Of a DNA stretch of 64,000 nt, positions 9,022-17,741 are shown piece by piece; position 1 is the stretch's first letter; every line of letters begins with the position of its first letter. The DNA is from Bacteriovoracaceae bacterium (GTDB taxonomy: Bacteria > Bdellovibrionota > Bacteriovoracia > Bacteriovoracales > Bacteriovoracaceae), in assembly GCA_947441615.1 (NCBI GenBank), contig CANEUH010000003.1:114307-178306 (forward strand), read 5' to 3'. A program made the position numbers and the translations under genes. The notes under the pieces were generated by a model. The model was not told where the DNA came from, ran no database searches, and worked only from the letters and a program-made list of their open reading frames with translations.

Positions 9022-9807
9022 TTAGCATTTCGGTGAATAATTATCAACTAAGCGCGTCCCTAGGGGACCTCTCCCATACTGATGCGAGAGAAGGGCATTC
9101 AGTACCTGAACCTCAGGCACCCCCTCATCAATCGCCATCATCATGGTTAATACCTTCGTATACATGCCCCCATGAATAACCCCAGTGCGAATCATATCAT
9201 GAATATACTCAGCCGTTGCCACATCAATAAGAGCTCCCTCTCCGTCAAGGATGCCATTTTGATCGGTGAGAAAAATTAATTTTGTCGCATGAAGGGCCAC
9301 AGCTATTTTAGAAGCTGCCCAATCAGCATTGATATTGTATTTCTCCCCTTGATAACCAATTCCAATAGGAGCAATAACGGGAATGACATCAGTTGAATTT
9401 TCTAGAGTCCTACTGATGGAAGATAACCCTACCTCTTCAACTTTTCCGACTTGCTGAAGCTCAGCGTTTGTTTGAGAACAAAAGAGAATTTTATCTTCCG
9501 CTCCGGATAATCCAATCGTCTTAAGACCACTGGACTTTAATTCATGAACGATTAAACCATTAACATTTTTTGCAAGCACCTCTTCAATCACTTCCATCAT
9601 TTCAGGAGTGGTTTGTCGTTGCCCATTAATAAAGGTCCAGCTAATCCCTCGGCGAGTGAGCTCCTCATTGATGGCCGGACCTCCACCATGAATAATCACA
9701 GGACGCACTCCACTCTTAAGTAAATCCTTAAGCATCAGAGAAAGACTCTTAAGAGTCTCGAGGTTTTGAAGGGAAGCCCCCCCAAGTTTTAAAACAACAA
9801 CTTCCAT
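9022..9807 (-). CDS. argB: N-acetylglutamate kinase
   Basis: ArgB phosphorylates N-acetylglutamate in the second step of arginine synthesis. The 261-residue protein starts directly with VVVLKLGGASLQ, then has PVIIHGGGPAINEELTRRG and NINADWAASKIA, all amino acid kinase family signatures. It lacks the N-terminal helix found in arginine-inhibited hexameric NAG kinases, so it resembles the short, arginine-insensitive dimeric type. That leaves transcriptional control by ArgR as the more likely brake. The ATG lies 1 bp after the argJ stop. Confidence 0.93.
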   Translation of the reverse strand: MEVVVLKLGGASLQNLETLKSLSLMLKDLLKSGVRPVIIHGGGPAINEELTRRGISWTFINGQRQTTPEMMEVIEEVLAKNVNGLIVHELKSSGLKTIGLSGAEDKILFCSQTNAELQQVGKVEEVGLSSISRTLENSTDVIPVIAPIGIGYQGEKYNINADWAASKIAVALHATKLIFLTDQNGILDGEGALIDVATAEYIHDMIRTGVIHGGMYTKVLTMMMAIDEGVPEVQVLNALLSHQYGRGPLGTRLVDNYSPKC

Positions 9808-9808
9808 T

Positions 9809-11005
9809 TTAAGAGTACTCCGTATTCACTTCGACATATTTTTTAGAAAGATCACACCCCCAGGCCGTGGCGGAATAGGGGCCAGACTTTAAATCAATTT
9901 CAATTTTTACAAGCACTGTTTTTAAAAGAGCTTTCACTTCTTCTCTCACAAAAGGTACGGGACTTCCGTCCTGAAATAAAAGAATGCCCTGAAGCTTTAG
10001 GGTTAGTTGACTCAGTTGACTTGAAGGAACTTTCTCAGCCCCAAGACGAGCGAGGATGCGACCCCAGTTAGGGTCTTCCCCGTGAACAGCTGTTTTAATG
10101 AGCGGCGAAAGGGTGATACCACGAGCGGCTTTCCTCGCTAGAGCTAAATCATCTGCCCCTTTAATTTCAACTTCAATTAATTTTGTCGCCCCCTCACCAT
10201 CGGCAGCAATTGATTTCGCGAGGAAAATAGAAACCTCTGTAACCGCTTTTTCAAAGGCGAGAAAGTCTTCAGCGGTCTTCACTTCAACCCCGGAAGCACC
10301 GTTTGCCATCAAAAAGCTACAGTCATTAGTTGAAGAATCTCCATCGACACTGATCATGTTAAAACTTATATCAGCAGTTTTTTTTACTAAACTAGCAGCA
10401 TAGTCTTTCGTGATTTTTGCATCGGTTAAAATATACCCAAGCATCGTCGCCATATTAGGATGGATCATCCCTGATCCCTTACTTATTCCCGTAATCCGGA
10501 TTGAACCAGATGAGAGATTAAGAGTTGTTGTTACAGTTTTTGGAACAAGGTCCGTGGTAAGAATCGCTAGAGCAAAGCTTTCAGCAGCATCATTCGCGCG
10601 GCTCACAAGATCTGGAATTGAAGGTAGAATTTTATCTGTATCAAGGTGAACACCAATCACTCCGGTACTAGCGACAAGAACTTGGTCAAGATCACAGTTA
10701 AGAGATTTTGCAGCAGCTGAAACCATCATGAGATTTCTCTCCATTCCAATGGAACCAGTCGCTGCGTTTGCTTGACCAGAATTAGTGATGATGGCACGGA
10801 TGTTATCAGACGGAACTAATTTTTGAGTATAGAGGACGGGGGCCGCTTTACATTCATTTAGAGTAAAAACCCCGGCCGCAACCGCCGGAACCTCTGAAAT
10901 TAAAATTCCGATATCAGGGCGGTAGCGCCTCACTCCACAATTTACTCCACTAGCAAGAAATCCTTTCGGTAATGCAGTTCTCTGAATGCCTGGTCCAGGT
11001 GTCAT
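9809..11005 (-). CDS. argJ: Ornithine acetyltransferase / glutamate N-acetyltransferase
   Basis: ArgJ moves the acetyl group from N-acetylornithine to glutamate, releasing ornithine and closing the acetyl cycle; some members also use acetyl-CoA. The 398 residues contain VLVASTGVIGVHL (the oxyanion-hole part), the self-cleavage site in SGMIHPNMATMLGY, where the chain is cut before the Thr that becomes the nucleophile, and ARGITLSPLIKTAVHGEDPNWGRI. Its ATG overlaps the argC stop as ATGA (11002-11005). The ornithine produced is one possible substrate for the decarboxylase encoded at 12216. Confidence 0.93.
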   Translation of the reverse strand: MTPGPGIQRTALPKGFLASGVNCGVRRYRPDIGILISEVPAVAAGVFTLNECKAAPVLYTQKLVPSDNIRAIITNSGQANAATGSIGMERNLMMVSAAAKSLNCDLDQVLVASTGVIGVHLDTDKILPSIPDLVSRANDAAESFALAILTTDLVPKTVTTTLNLSSGSIRITGISKGSGMIHPNMATMLGYILTDAKITKDYAASLVKKTADISFNMISVDGDSSTNDCSFLMANGASGVEVKTAEDFLAFEKAVTEVSIFLAKSIAADGEGATKLIEVEIKGADDLALARKAARGITLSPLIKTAVHGEDPNWGRILARLGAEKVPSSQLSQLTLKLQGILLFQDGSPVPFVREEVKALLKTVLVKIEIDLKSGPYSATAWGCDLSKKYVEVNTEYS

Positions 11006-12075
11006 ATAATGGCCTCCAAATGATTTAAGCCTGTGGATGTGTGGTAATCATAAATGCGGTTAAAGTTTTCAATCGCCTGACCGGCAGCACCTTTCATTAA
11101 ATTATCGATGCAAGAGAAGAGATAAACTTTCTTTCCTGAGACTTCGTAACTGAGGTGAGTTTTACTGGTTCCAACAACTCTTTTTAAAGAAAGTAACTGA
11201 GAGTGACTCTTTAAAGGCCCGTGAATCACGAGGTCCGAGTCTTTGTAGGCCCGATTGAAGCTCTCCTCAATATCCCTTAACTCTAGTCCATCTTTAAGCT
11301 CAGCATAAATATTCGCTATGATTCCTCGCCTCGTCGCTAGAAGTGAGGTCGAAAAGTGTGGATTAATTATTTTACCTGTAAAGTGTGCAATTGTTTCAAG
11401 AATTTCTGGAAAATGCTGATGCTTTCCAACTTTATAGGGAAGACACTCTCCCTCAACTTCTGTGAACAAAAGATTTTCCGAAGCTTTTTTTCCGGCCCCA
11501 GATGTTCCGGATTTAGCATCAATCACAATTCCTTCTGAATGAATGAGACCATCTTTTAACAAAGGAATGAGCGCCATCGAAATCGCCGTAGCGTAGCAAC
11601 CTGGATTAGAAATAAGTGAAATTTTATCTGAATGATGAGGACCGGCCCAAGGAACGAGGCCATAGTTTGCGACATCTAATAATTCTCTTTCATCATGCTG
11701 AAGCCCGTACCAATCTTGATAATCATGCTTTTTTAAACGAAAGGCCCCACTTAAATCGATGACCTTTTTACCAAGAGTAAGAAGCTTTGGAGCAAGCTTA
11801 AGTGAGACTTCAGCTGGAGTCGCAAGAAAGTAGACGTCAGTCAGGTGATTAAATATTTCAGCATCTGAAAAAGAGCGGACCAATTTTGCCTTGGGATGGG
11901 AGAGGTAGGTCTCAAGATTAAAGTCTCTAGTCGCAAAACAATAAACTAAATCTGCATGGGGGTGATTTAAAAGGAGTCTCGATGTCTCTAGACCCGCGTA
12001 ACCACGTGCCCCAACGATGGAACAAGAGATTTTATTTGATCGATTTCGTGCTTCCAGACTTGAAATGTGACCCAA
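11002..12075 (-). CDS. argC: N-acetyl-gamma-glutamyl-phosphate reductase
   Basis: ArgC reduces N-acetylglutamyl phosphate to the semialdehyde with NADPH. The Rossmann motif IVGARGYAGLETSRLL lies near residue 20, the catalytic Cys is in ISNPGCYATA, and the conserved GLIHSEGIVIDAKSGTSGAGKK follows. The first codon is TTG at 12075, preceded by a G-rich stretch (12081-12086) that could act as ribosome binding site; no ATG exists before the Rossmann motif, so the start is not secure. It is the first gene of argCJBR. The upstream region shares operators with the divergent decarboxylase gene. Confidence 0.92.
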   Translation of the reverse strand: MGHISSLEARNRSNKISCSIVGARGYAGLETSRLLLNHPHADLVYCFATRDFNLETYLSHPKAKLVRSFSDAEIFNHLTDVYFLATPAEVSLKLAPKLLTLGKKVIDLSGAFRLKKHDYQDWYGLQHDERELLDVANYGLVPWAGPHHSDKISLISNPGCYATAISMALIPLLKDGLIHSEGIVIDAKSGTSGAGKKASENLLFTEVEGECLPYKVGKHQHFPEILETIAHFTGKIINPHFSTSLLATRRGIIANIYAELKDGLELRDIEESFNRAYKDSDLVIHGPLKSHSQLLSLKRVVGTSKTHLSYEVSGKKVYLFSCIDNLMKGAAGQAIENFNRIYDYHTSTGLNHLEAII

Positions 12076-12103
12076 TGCCGCCCCCCAAAGAAAAAAGAAT
12101 AAT

Positions 12104-12121
12104 TATGCATGCATATGCATA
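12104..12121. promoter_or_regulatory. ARG-box-like palindrome over the argC -10 region
   Basis: TATGCAT and ATGCATA half-sites at 12104-12110 and 12115-12121 flank a 4-bp spacer. This matches the layout of an ARG box (TGAAT, 4 bp, ATTCA) with TGCAT in place of TGAAT. On the minus strand it overlaps the suggested argC -10, which fits repression by ArgR. Confidence 0.55.
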
Positions 12122-12148
12122 GATATTAACTATTTTAGTAATGGTCAA
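12120..12148 (-). promoter_or_regulatory. Candidate argC promoter
   Basis: Read on the minus strand, TTGACC (12143-12148) and TATCTA (12120-12125) are separated by 17 bp, a usual sigma-70 spacing. The -35 is good (5 of 6), the -10 is weak (3 of 6). The -10 overlaps the ATGCAT palindrome. Confidence 0.4.
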
Positions 12149-12176
12149 TAATAAATTTGCCTAAAAGAACAAAACA

Positions 12177-12203
12177 ATGCATAAATATTATTATTGCATG
12201 CAT
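12177..12203. promoter_or_regulatory. Second ATGCAT operator, in front of the decarboxylase gene
   Basis: ATGCAT at 12177-12182 and 12198-12203 have centres 21 bp apart, the same spacing as before homospermidine synthase; an overlapping TTGCAT lies at 12194-12199. A TATTAT hexamer (12186-12191) between them could be a -10. The sites lie just before the ribosome binding site of the decarboxylase gene, so binding would probably repress it. Confidence 0.5.
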
Positions 12204-12215
12204 AATGGAGTTGAT

Positions 12216-14438
12216 ATGGTTTTTAGATTTCCTCTTTTTATCGTTGATCAAGATTCTGGACCCCAAGGACTAAGTGATTCTGGTGTTCGAGGGCTAGCGA
12301 ATTATTTAGAAAAAGCTGGAATGGAAATTGCCTGGTTCTCCTTTGATACAATCGGTGCCTACTCTCAACAGCAAAGCCAGGCATCAGCGTTCTTGATCAC
12401 TTGCCGCCAAAATTATTTAGATCAAATGGTTCATCTTATTCAAAAAATCCGGACTAAAAACAATGACGTTCCGATCTATCTTCTGAATGAATCACGACAT
12501 CTTGAGAATGTCTCTTGTGAAATTCTTAAAGACATTCAAGGAGTGATCCATCTTCATGAGGACACACCTGAATTTGTTGCCCGTAATATCATCAGAGAGG
12601 CGAAATCCTATCTTGATTCAGTCGCCCCACCCTTTTTTAACGCTCTCTTAAAATATACCGAGGAAGCTTCCTACTCTTGGCACTGCCCTGGTCACTCGGG
12701 CGGAGTGGCTTTTTTAAAGTCACCGGTTGGGCAGATGTTCCATCAATTTTTTGGTGAAAATATGTTACGGGCCGATGTTTGTAATGCAGTTGAACAACTA
12801 GGCCAGCTTTTAGATCACACGGGACCAATTGCGGAATCAGAGAAAAATGCCGCTAAAGTTTTTCATTCAGATCATTTATTTTTTGTCACCAATGGGACCT
12901 CGACTTCAAATAAGATCGTATGGCATTCCATGGTAAGTGCGGATGATATTGTTGTGGTAGATCGAAACTGCCATAAGTCAGTTCTCCACGCCATTATGAT
13001 GACCGGGGCCACTCCAGTTTATCTCATGCCAACAAGAAATCAGTACGGATTAATTGGGCCCATCCCAGAGAGTGAATTTAAAATGGATAATATCCAGAAA
13101 AAAATAGACTCTAATCCCTTTATAAAAGACAAAAATAAAAAGCCTCGAGTCCTAACTATCACTCAAAGTACCTATGACGGGATCGTTTATAACGTTGAGA
13201 TGATTAAATCAAATCTTGATGGAAAGATAGATAACCTTCACTTCGATGAAGCTTGGCTTCCGCACGCGAACTTTCATGACTTTTATAAAGACATGCATGC
13301 TATAGGAAAAAATCGCCCTCGGACAAAACATTCTATGATTTTTTCCACTCAATCAACCCATAAGCTTCTTGCGGGAATGAGTCAGGCCTCACAGATTCTT
13401 GTCTCTGAAGCTGAAAATAAAAAACTTAATCATCACATTTTTAATGAATCCTACATGATGCATACATCAACGAGTCCTCAATACTCCATCATTGCTTCTT
13501 GTGATGTGGCGGCCGCGATGATGAAGCAACCAGGGGGGAAGGCCCTGGTTAATGAAAGTATTCTTGAGGCGATGGAGTTCAGACGTACAATGAGAGGAGT
13601 CGAAAAAGAATACGCTAAGGACTGGTGGTTTAATGTTTGGGGCCCTGATCAACTTTCAGAAGATGGGATCGGAGTAAGAGACAACTGGATTCTTAAAGAG
13701 AATGAAAAGTGGCATGGATTTGGTGAAATTAAAGAAAACTTTAATATGCTCGACCCAATCAAGGGAACTGTTCTCACACCGGGGCTAAATCAAGATGGAG
13801 AATTTGGTTCATTTGGAATTCCCGCTTCAATCGTTTCTAAATACTTAGCAGAAAATGGAGTAATCGTAGAGAAGTGTGGGCTATATTCATTTTTTATCAT
13901 GTTTACAATTGGAATCACGAGAGGAAGATGGCAAACATTGATTGGAACACTTCAGCAGTTTAAAAATGATTTTGATAAGAATCGAGAGATCTCAAAGATA
14001 ATGCCAAAATTTTCTAATGCAAATCCACAATACGAAAAAGTTGGAATTAAAGACTTGTGTCAGTCTATTCATGAAGAATACAAAAAAAATAACGTCTCAA
14101 AAATGACAACTGAGATGTATATCTCTGATCTTCAACCCGCCATGAAGCCTTCAGATGCTTTTTCTATGATGGCCCATGAAAAAATTGAGAGAGTTGAAAT
14201 TAATGAACTTGTAGGCCGGGCCACTGCGGTTCTTCTTACTCCATATCCCCCAGGAATACCTCTTCTTATTCCAGGTGAAAAATTTAACAAAGCGATCGTA
14301 AACTACTTAAAGTTTGCTGAAGACTTTAATCGTAAGTTCCCGGGTTTTGAGACAGATATACATGGTCTTGTTTCAGTTGGGGCACCTGGAGAGAAGAAGT
14401 ACTTTGTGGATTGTTTAAAGATTGAGAATGAAAATTAA
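12216..14438 (+). CDS. PLP-dependent ornithine/arginine/lysine decarboxylase (AdiA/LdcI/SpeC fold)
   Basis: This is a fold-type I basic amino acid decarboxylase with the wing, core and C-terminal domains in order. The core has SWHCPGHSGGVAFLKSP, NGTSTSNKIV, VDRNCHKSVLHAI, FDEAWLPHANF and QSTHKLLAG, where the Lys (residue 383 from this start) binds PLP, then YMMHTSTSPQYSI; the C-terminal TPYPPGIPLLIPGE is typical. I chose the ATG at 12216 because GGAG lies 5 bases upstream; the earlier in-frame ATG at 12177 lies inside the operator and has no ribosome binding site. The substrate cannot be told from the sequence. Ornithine would give putrescine directly for homospermidine synthase, arginine would give agmatine. 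The 3' end overlaps the convergent permease gene by 4 bp. Confidence 0.88.
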   Translation: MVFRFPLFIVDQDSGPQGLSDSGVRGLANYLEKAGMEIAWFSFDTIGAYSQQQSQASAFLITCRQNYLDQMVHLIQKIRTKNNDVPIYLLNESRHLENVSCEILKDIQGVIHLHEDTPEFVARNIIREAKSYLDSVAPPFFNALLKYTEEASYSWHCPGHSGGVAFLKSPVGQMFHQFFGENMLRADVCNAVEQLGQLLDHTGPIAESEKNAAKVFHSDHLFFVTNGTSTSNKIVWHSMVSADDIVVVDRNCHKSVLHAIMMTGATPVYLMPTRNQYGLIGPIPESEFKMDNIQKKIDSNPFIKDKNKKPRVLTITQSTYDGIVYNVEMIKSNLDGKIDNLHFDEAWLPHANFHDFYKDMHAIGKNRPRTKHSMIFSTQSTHKLLAGMSQASQILVSEAENKKLNHHIFNESYMMHTSTSPQYSIIASCDVAAAMMKQPGGKALVNESILEAMEFRRTMRGVEKEYAKDWWFNVWGPDQLSEDGIGVRDNWILKENEKWHGFGEIKENFNMLDPIKGTVLTPGLNQDGEFGSFGIPASIVSKYLAENGVIVEKCGLYSFFIMFTIGITRGRWQTLIGTLQQFKNDFDKNREISKIMPKFSNANPQYEKVGIKDLCQSIHEEYKKNNVSKMTTEMYISDLQPAMKPSDAFSMMAHEKIERVEINELVGRATAVLLTPYPPGIPLLIPGEKFNKAIVNYLKFAEDFNRKFPGFETDIHGLVSVGAPGEKKYFVDCLKIENEN

Positions 14439-15142
14439 AAAGCAGTCCAAAGTAATCTTCCTGAAATGATAAGAATAAGTACTGCCGTTCCCCGTTGAAC
14501 CATAACTTGAGGCACTCGGTTGGAACTTCCAACCCTAGAACCAATCTGTCCTCCAAAAATAACAGCTAAAAAAAGTGGCCAGTAATTAAGAGCATTAAGA
14601 TTTGGGTCTTTAAAAAACTGCCCACATAATCCCGCTAAGGAATTAAGAAAAATAAAAAAGCTCGCCGCCGCCGCCACTTCTTTGGGTTTTCCCCACTTTA
14701 AGTTCATGAGTATGGGAGATAAAAAAATTCCTCCCCCGAGACCCACAAGACCAGATAGAAGACCAATCCCTCCCCCAAGAGGCAGAGACAATTTTAGAGA
14801 CGGAAGTCTCTCATGATGGTCAGAAGTGTCATTGATAAAGAGAAGCCTAAGTCCACTTAAGATTAAAGAGAAAGACAAGATCAAAACAAAAGTTGATTCC
14901 TTAATAGGATAAAGACCTCCCAAAAATGCCATTGGAACTGAAGTGAAGACAAAAGGGAAGATGAGCTTTTGATTAAAAAAACCTTTCCTGTAATAAATAA
15001 TAGAGCCACTCGTAACAACGAGAAGATTACAAATGAGTCCAATTTTAGGAATATAAGAATAAGGAATCTCTGAGATTGATAACGCCGCTAGATACGAAGA
15101 ACCTCCACCAAACCCGACAGAGGAATAAAAAAGAGCTATCAC
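14435..15142 (-). CDS. TauE/SafE family membrane permease
   Basis: This is a small polytopic protein of about 235 residues with roughly seven hydrophobic segments and the TauE/SafE repeats: SSVGFGGGSSYLAAL at the N-terminus and GGIGLLSGLVGLGGGIFLSPIL in the middle. The family moves sulfite, sulfonates or other organic anions across the inner membrane. The start is GTG at 15142; the hydrophobic reading continues in frame for several codons upstream, so the true start could be a little earlier and overlap the preceding gene. It is the last gene of the urate/Moco operon, which suggests transport of a sulfur compound or pathway anion, but the substrate is unknown. Confidence 0.75.
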   Translation of the reverse strand: MIALFYSSVGFGGGSSYLAALSISEIPYSYIPKIGLICNLLVVTSGSIIYYRKGFFNQKLIFPFVFTSVPMAFLGGLYPIKESTFVLILSFSLILSGLRLLFINDTSDHHERLPSLKLSLPLGGGIGLLSGLVGLGGGIFLSPILMNLKWGKPKEVAAAASFFIFLNSLAGLCGQFFKDPNLNALNYWPLFLAVIFGGQIGSRVGSSNRVPQVMVQRGTAVLILIISGRLLWTAF

Positions 15143-15150
15143 AAAAAAAA

Positions 15151-16494
15151 TTATAGCGAGGATACTCCCCCCTTCAGGGAATAGACGTCATACCCCTCTT
15201 CTTGAAGCTTCAAAGCGATTCTTTTACTTCGAATTCCTTTATGGCAACAAAGAGCAACCCCATGAGGTTTCATCGCAAAAACTTCTTCATCAGTTAAGTT
15301 TCTAATATCTAAAATCTCCATGCCTCCAGTGACTTCAATTGAGTTCTCTTTGATCTCAATTTCACCTAAACAAGTCTTGCATCCCTCTTTTTTTAGGTTT
15401 TTTACTCTCATGAGAGAGAGATCAGCAACATTAAAAAAAAGTGAGTGTGTGATCGTTGAGTTATTACCCTGAGATAAAAACTTAATCGCTTCACTCGCTT
15501 GTAGGGAGCCCATGGTATTAGTTACTGCTCCAATCACTCCAAAGTCATTACAGTTTCCTAAAAGAGAATCATCCGGAGTAATACTGGAGACACACCGTAA
15601 GCACCCTTCTCCAGGAAGAAAAGTGCGAACCTGCCCTTCGTTTTGGAAAACACTAGCACTAATAAGGGGAAGCCTTAACTTGTGGCAAAGATCATGAAGG
15701 AAATATTTTGTATCTAAATTATCCGTACAATCAATAATAAGATCATGCTGAACATGCTCTAACTTTACTCTCTCACTTATTCCTTCTACATGAATAAAAG
15801 GATTAAGTTCCTGAACTTTTTTTGCTGCTACAATTGCCTTTTTTTCACCCACAAGATTCGCGGAATAAAGTGTTTGGCGATGAAGGTTAGAGAGACTTAC
15901 AACATCCTGATCAACTATCGTGATGTGCCCAACACCTGCTCCCGCAAGACTCAAAAGAACCGGACACCCAAGACCTCCAGCGCCCACGACAAGGACCTTA
16001 GCTTCTTTTAGTTTGTCTTGATTCACGAGAGAGCTTTGTTTGGAGTAAAATTCTTTCTCACTAAAATGCACGTGGTGATGATGATCTTTACAAAAGACCC
16101 ACTCTGGTTTTTCTGAAAGATAGTGCTCTTTTTTCCAAACAGGAAGGCGGTATTTAATTTCATCAATCACGTAGCGGGTGGCCTTAAAGGCATCATCACG
16201 ATGAGAAGAAGTGGCCCCGATCCAAATGGCAATCTCGCCAAGTGCGAGATGTCCTTCGCGGTGAACTGCCATCACTCCATGAAGATTAAATTTCTTTTTT
16301 GCCTCATCAAGAATTCTCTGCCCTTCTTTAAGAGCAAGTTCCTTATAAATTTGATACTCAAGGCTTTTAACCTTTTTTCCTTCATTGTGGTCTCGAACCC
16401 AACCGTGAAAAACCACAATGGCACCGGCCTTCTCGTTTTGAAGGGTCTCTGTTAAATCCTCTGAAGAAATAGGAGTATTAGAAATGGAAAACAC
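15151..16494 (-). CDS. MoaE-MoeB-rhodanese three-domain fusion
   Basis: Residues 1-145 are MoaE, the large subunit of molybdopterin synthase (VFHGWVRDHNEG, AVHREGHLALGEIA, RLPVWKKEHYL). Residues ~150-385 are MoeB/ThiF, which adenylates the MoaD C-terminus (VLVVGAGGLGCPVLL, SLSNLHRQTLY, and zinc Cys pairs CLRC and CKTC). The last ~60 residues are a short rhodanese-like domain with CHKGIRS, Cys417 being the expected persulfide carrier. One chain would thus activate MoaD, reload it with sulfur and use it to make molybdopterin. MoeB-rhodanese fusions are known (MOCS3 type); adding MoaE is unusual. The start is GTG at 16494, next to the MoaD stop. Confidence 0.9.
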   Translation of the reverse strand: MFSISNTPISSEDLTETLQNEKAGAIVVFHGWVRDHNEGKKVKSLEYQIYKELALKEGQRILDEAKKKFNLHGVMAVHREGHLALGEIAIWIGATSSHRDDAFKATRYVIDEIKYRLPVWKKEHYLSEKPEWVFCKDHHHHVHFSEKEFYSKQSSLVNQDKLKEAKVLVVGAGGLGCPVLLSLAGAGVGHITIVDQDVVSLSNLHRQTLYSANLVGEKKAIVAAKKVQELNPFIHVEGISERVKLEHVQHDLIIDCTDNLDTKYFLHDLCHKLRLPLISASVFQNEGQVRTFLPGEGCLRCVSSITPDDSLLGNCNDFGVIGAVTNTMGSLQASEAIKFLSQGNNSTITHSLFFNVADLSLMRVKNLKKEGCKTCLGEIEIKENSIEVTGGMEILDIRNLTDEEVFAMKPHGVALCCHKGIRSKRIALKLQEEGYDVYSLKGGVSSL

Positions 16495-16734
16495 CTAGCC
16501 TCCCGCAACTGGTGGGATAAAAACGACCTTTGAATGAGGTATCACCACTTCATCCATCGTGGAGAACTCATCATTCACCGCCACCATCACCATCTCAGGA
16601 GGAAGGTTAAAGTGATATTTTTGAACGAGGTTTAAATAGAGTTCTTTATAGGTACCTTCAAAACTTATTTCTTCATGAGATAAACCACTTGCTTCTCTTA
16701 GGGAAGCAAAGTAGTGAACATTAATGGTGCTCAT
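16495..16734 (-). CDS. moaD: Molybdopterin synthase sulfur carrier subunit MoaD
   Basis: MoaD is a ubiquitin-like protein that carries the thiocarboxylate sulfur used to make molybdopterin. The 79 residues end in VVFIPPVAGG; the C-terminal Gly-Gly is the site of adenylation and thiocarboxylation. The N-terminus INVHYFASLREASG is typical. The ATG at 16734 lies inside the end of moaC-mobA (14-bp overlap) and has GAGGAGAGAC directly upstream. The next gene encodes both partners of MoaD, MoaE and MoeB, as one chain. Confidence 0.92.
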   Translation of the reverse strand: MSTINVHYFASLREASGLSHEEISFEGTYKELYLNLVQKYHFNLPPEMVMVAVNDEFSTMDEVVIPHSKVVFIPPVAGG

Positions 16735-17740
16735 GTCTCTCCTCGGTAGTATTGATGTTAGCTAGATTAATTTCTGGGTCTTGATCTAAAAGTGTGAGAT
16801 CTGCATTCCTTAAAACTTTCACGGGACACGTGATATCATTTGAAAGAGCGTCTTTAAAAAGATCTTTTGCCTTCGGAGTGTAAAACGCACAAAGGGGCTC
16901 TGGAAACCCCTTCTCTTTATTTTTAAAACAAACGGCAACTTTATCTTTAACTTCGGAAAGAATTTTCTCCACTGTCAATTCATTGAAATGAATGAGATCA
17001 CAGGCCACAATAAACCAGTTCACATCGGGATAAGCTTCGAAGGCCGAAAGCATTCCTCCAACGGGGCCATCAAATTGGTCTGTAATCGTGGGAAGATGTT
17101 CTAAAGAAGATCCCTTCCATTGGTTCTCTTTAGTAGAGAGAAAAACTTTATCGCAATATTTAGAAAGAATATCAAAAGTGTATTGCCCGTGTGGAGTACC
17201 CTTATAGTTTATAAGGGCCTTATCTTCTCCCATGCGGCGACTTTTCCCACCGGTAAGGACTAAACCATAAAGAGGCTTCTCTAAGATCGTACGCTTTCCT
17301 CCTGTTTTTGAAAGAAGCTTAGTTTCTTTAATAAGAATATTATGGGAGACCGCTTTACACATATCATAAATCGTAAGTGCTGCGACTGTTGCCCCGTGAA
17401 GGGCCTCCATCTCAACACCCGTCTTATAGGTGGTTTTAATTTTACATGTAATAGTAACAGTGAGGTGCTGAAGACTGATATCAATCTTGCAGCTCTCAAC
17501 TGGGATTTGGTGACAGAAAGGAATCATTTCATGAGTTCTTTTCACCGCCATTGTTCCCGCAATAATCGCCGTTTGGAAAACGGGTCCTTTTTTAAGAAAT
17601 AATTCTTTACCAGAAAAATAAGGAAGAAGCTCCTCTGGTAACTCCACAATCGTTTGGGTCGTCGCAGATCTCACGGAATGATTTTTAGCTGAAACATCTA
17701 CCATGGTGGGATCATTATTTTCATTAAGATGATTAAGCAT
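16721..17740 (-). CDS. MoaC-MobA fusion (cPMP synthase + molybdenum cofactor guanylyltransferase)
   Basis: The N-terminal ~155 residues are MoaC, which makes cyclic pyranopterin monophosphate: MVDVSAKNHSVRSA, HEMIPFCHQIP and VEMEALHGATVAALTIYDMCKA with the conserved Asp-Met-x-Lys. After a short linker the MobA domain begins with GLVLTGGKSRRMGEDKALI (GGxSxRMGxDK) and has the FDGPVGGMLSAF and FIVACDL motifs of the nucleotidyltransferases that attach GMP. I start at the ATG at 17740, one base after the moaA stop; the earlier in-frame ATG at 17758 lies within moaA and has no good ribosome site. The GGAGG that drives 17740 is made by the two glycine codons ending MoaA. Confidence 0.9.
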   Translation of the reverse strand: MLNHLNENNDPTMVDVSAKNHSVRSATTQTIVELPEELLPYFSGKELFLKKGPVFQTAIIAGTMAVKRTHEMIPFCHQIPVESCKIDISLQHLTVTITCKIKTTYKTGVEMEALHGATVAALTIYDMCKAVSHNILIKETKLLSKTGGKRTILEKPLYGLVLTGGKSRRMGEDKALINYKGTPHGQYTFDILSKYCDKVFLSTKENQWKGSSLEHLPTITDQFDGPVGGMLSAFEAYPDVNWFIVACDLIHFNELTVEKILSEVKDKVAVCFKNKEKGFPEPLCAFYTPKAKDLFKDALSNDITCPVKVLRNADLTLLDQDPEINLANINTTEERHEHH

Positions 17741-17741
17741 C

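Noticed and set aside
13287..13299. ATGCAT inside the decarboxylase gene as an operator
   Set aside because: It is a single copy within coding sequence without a partner at 10 or 21 bp, so it is probably chance.
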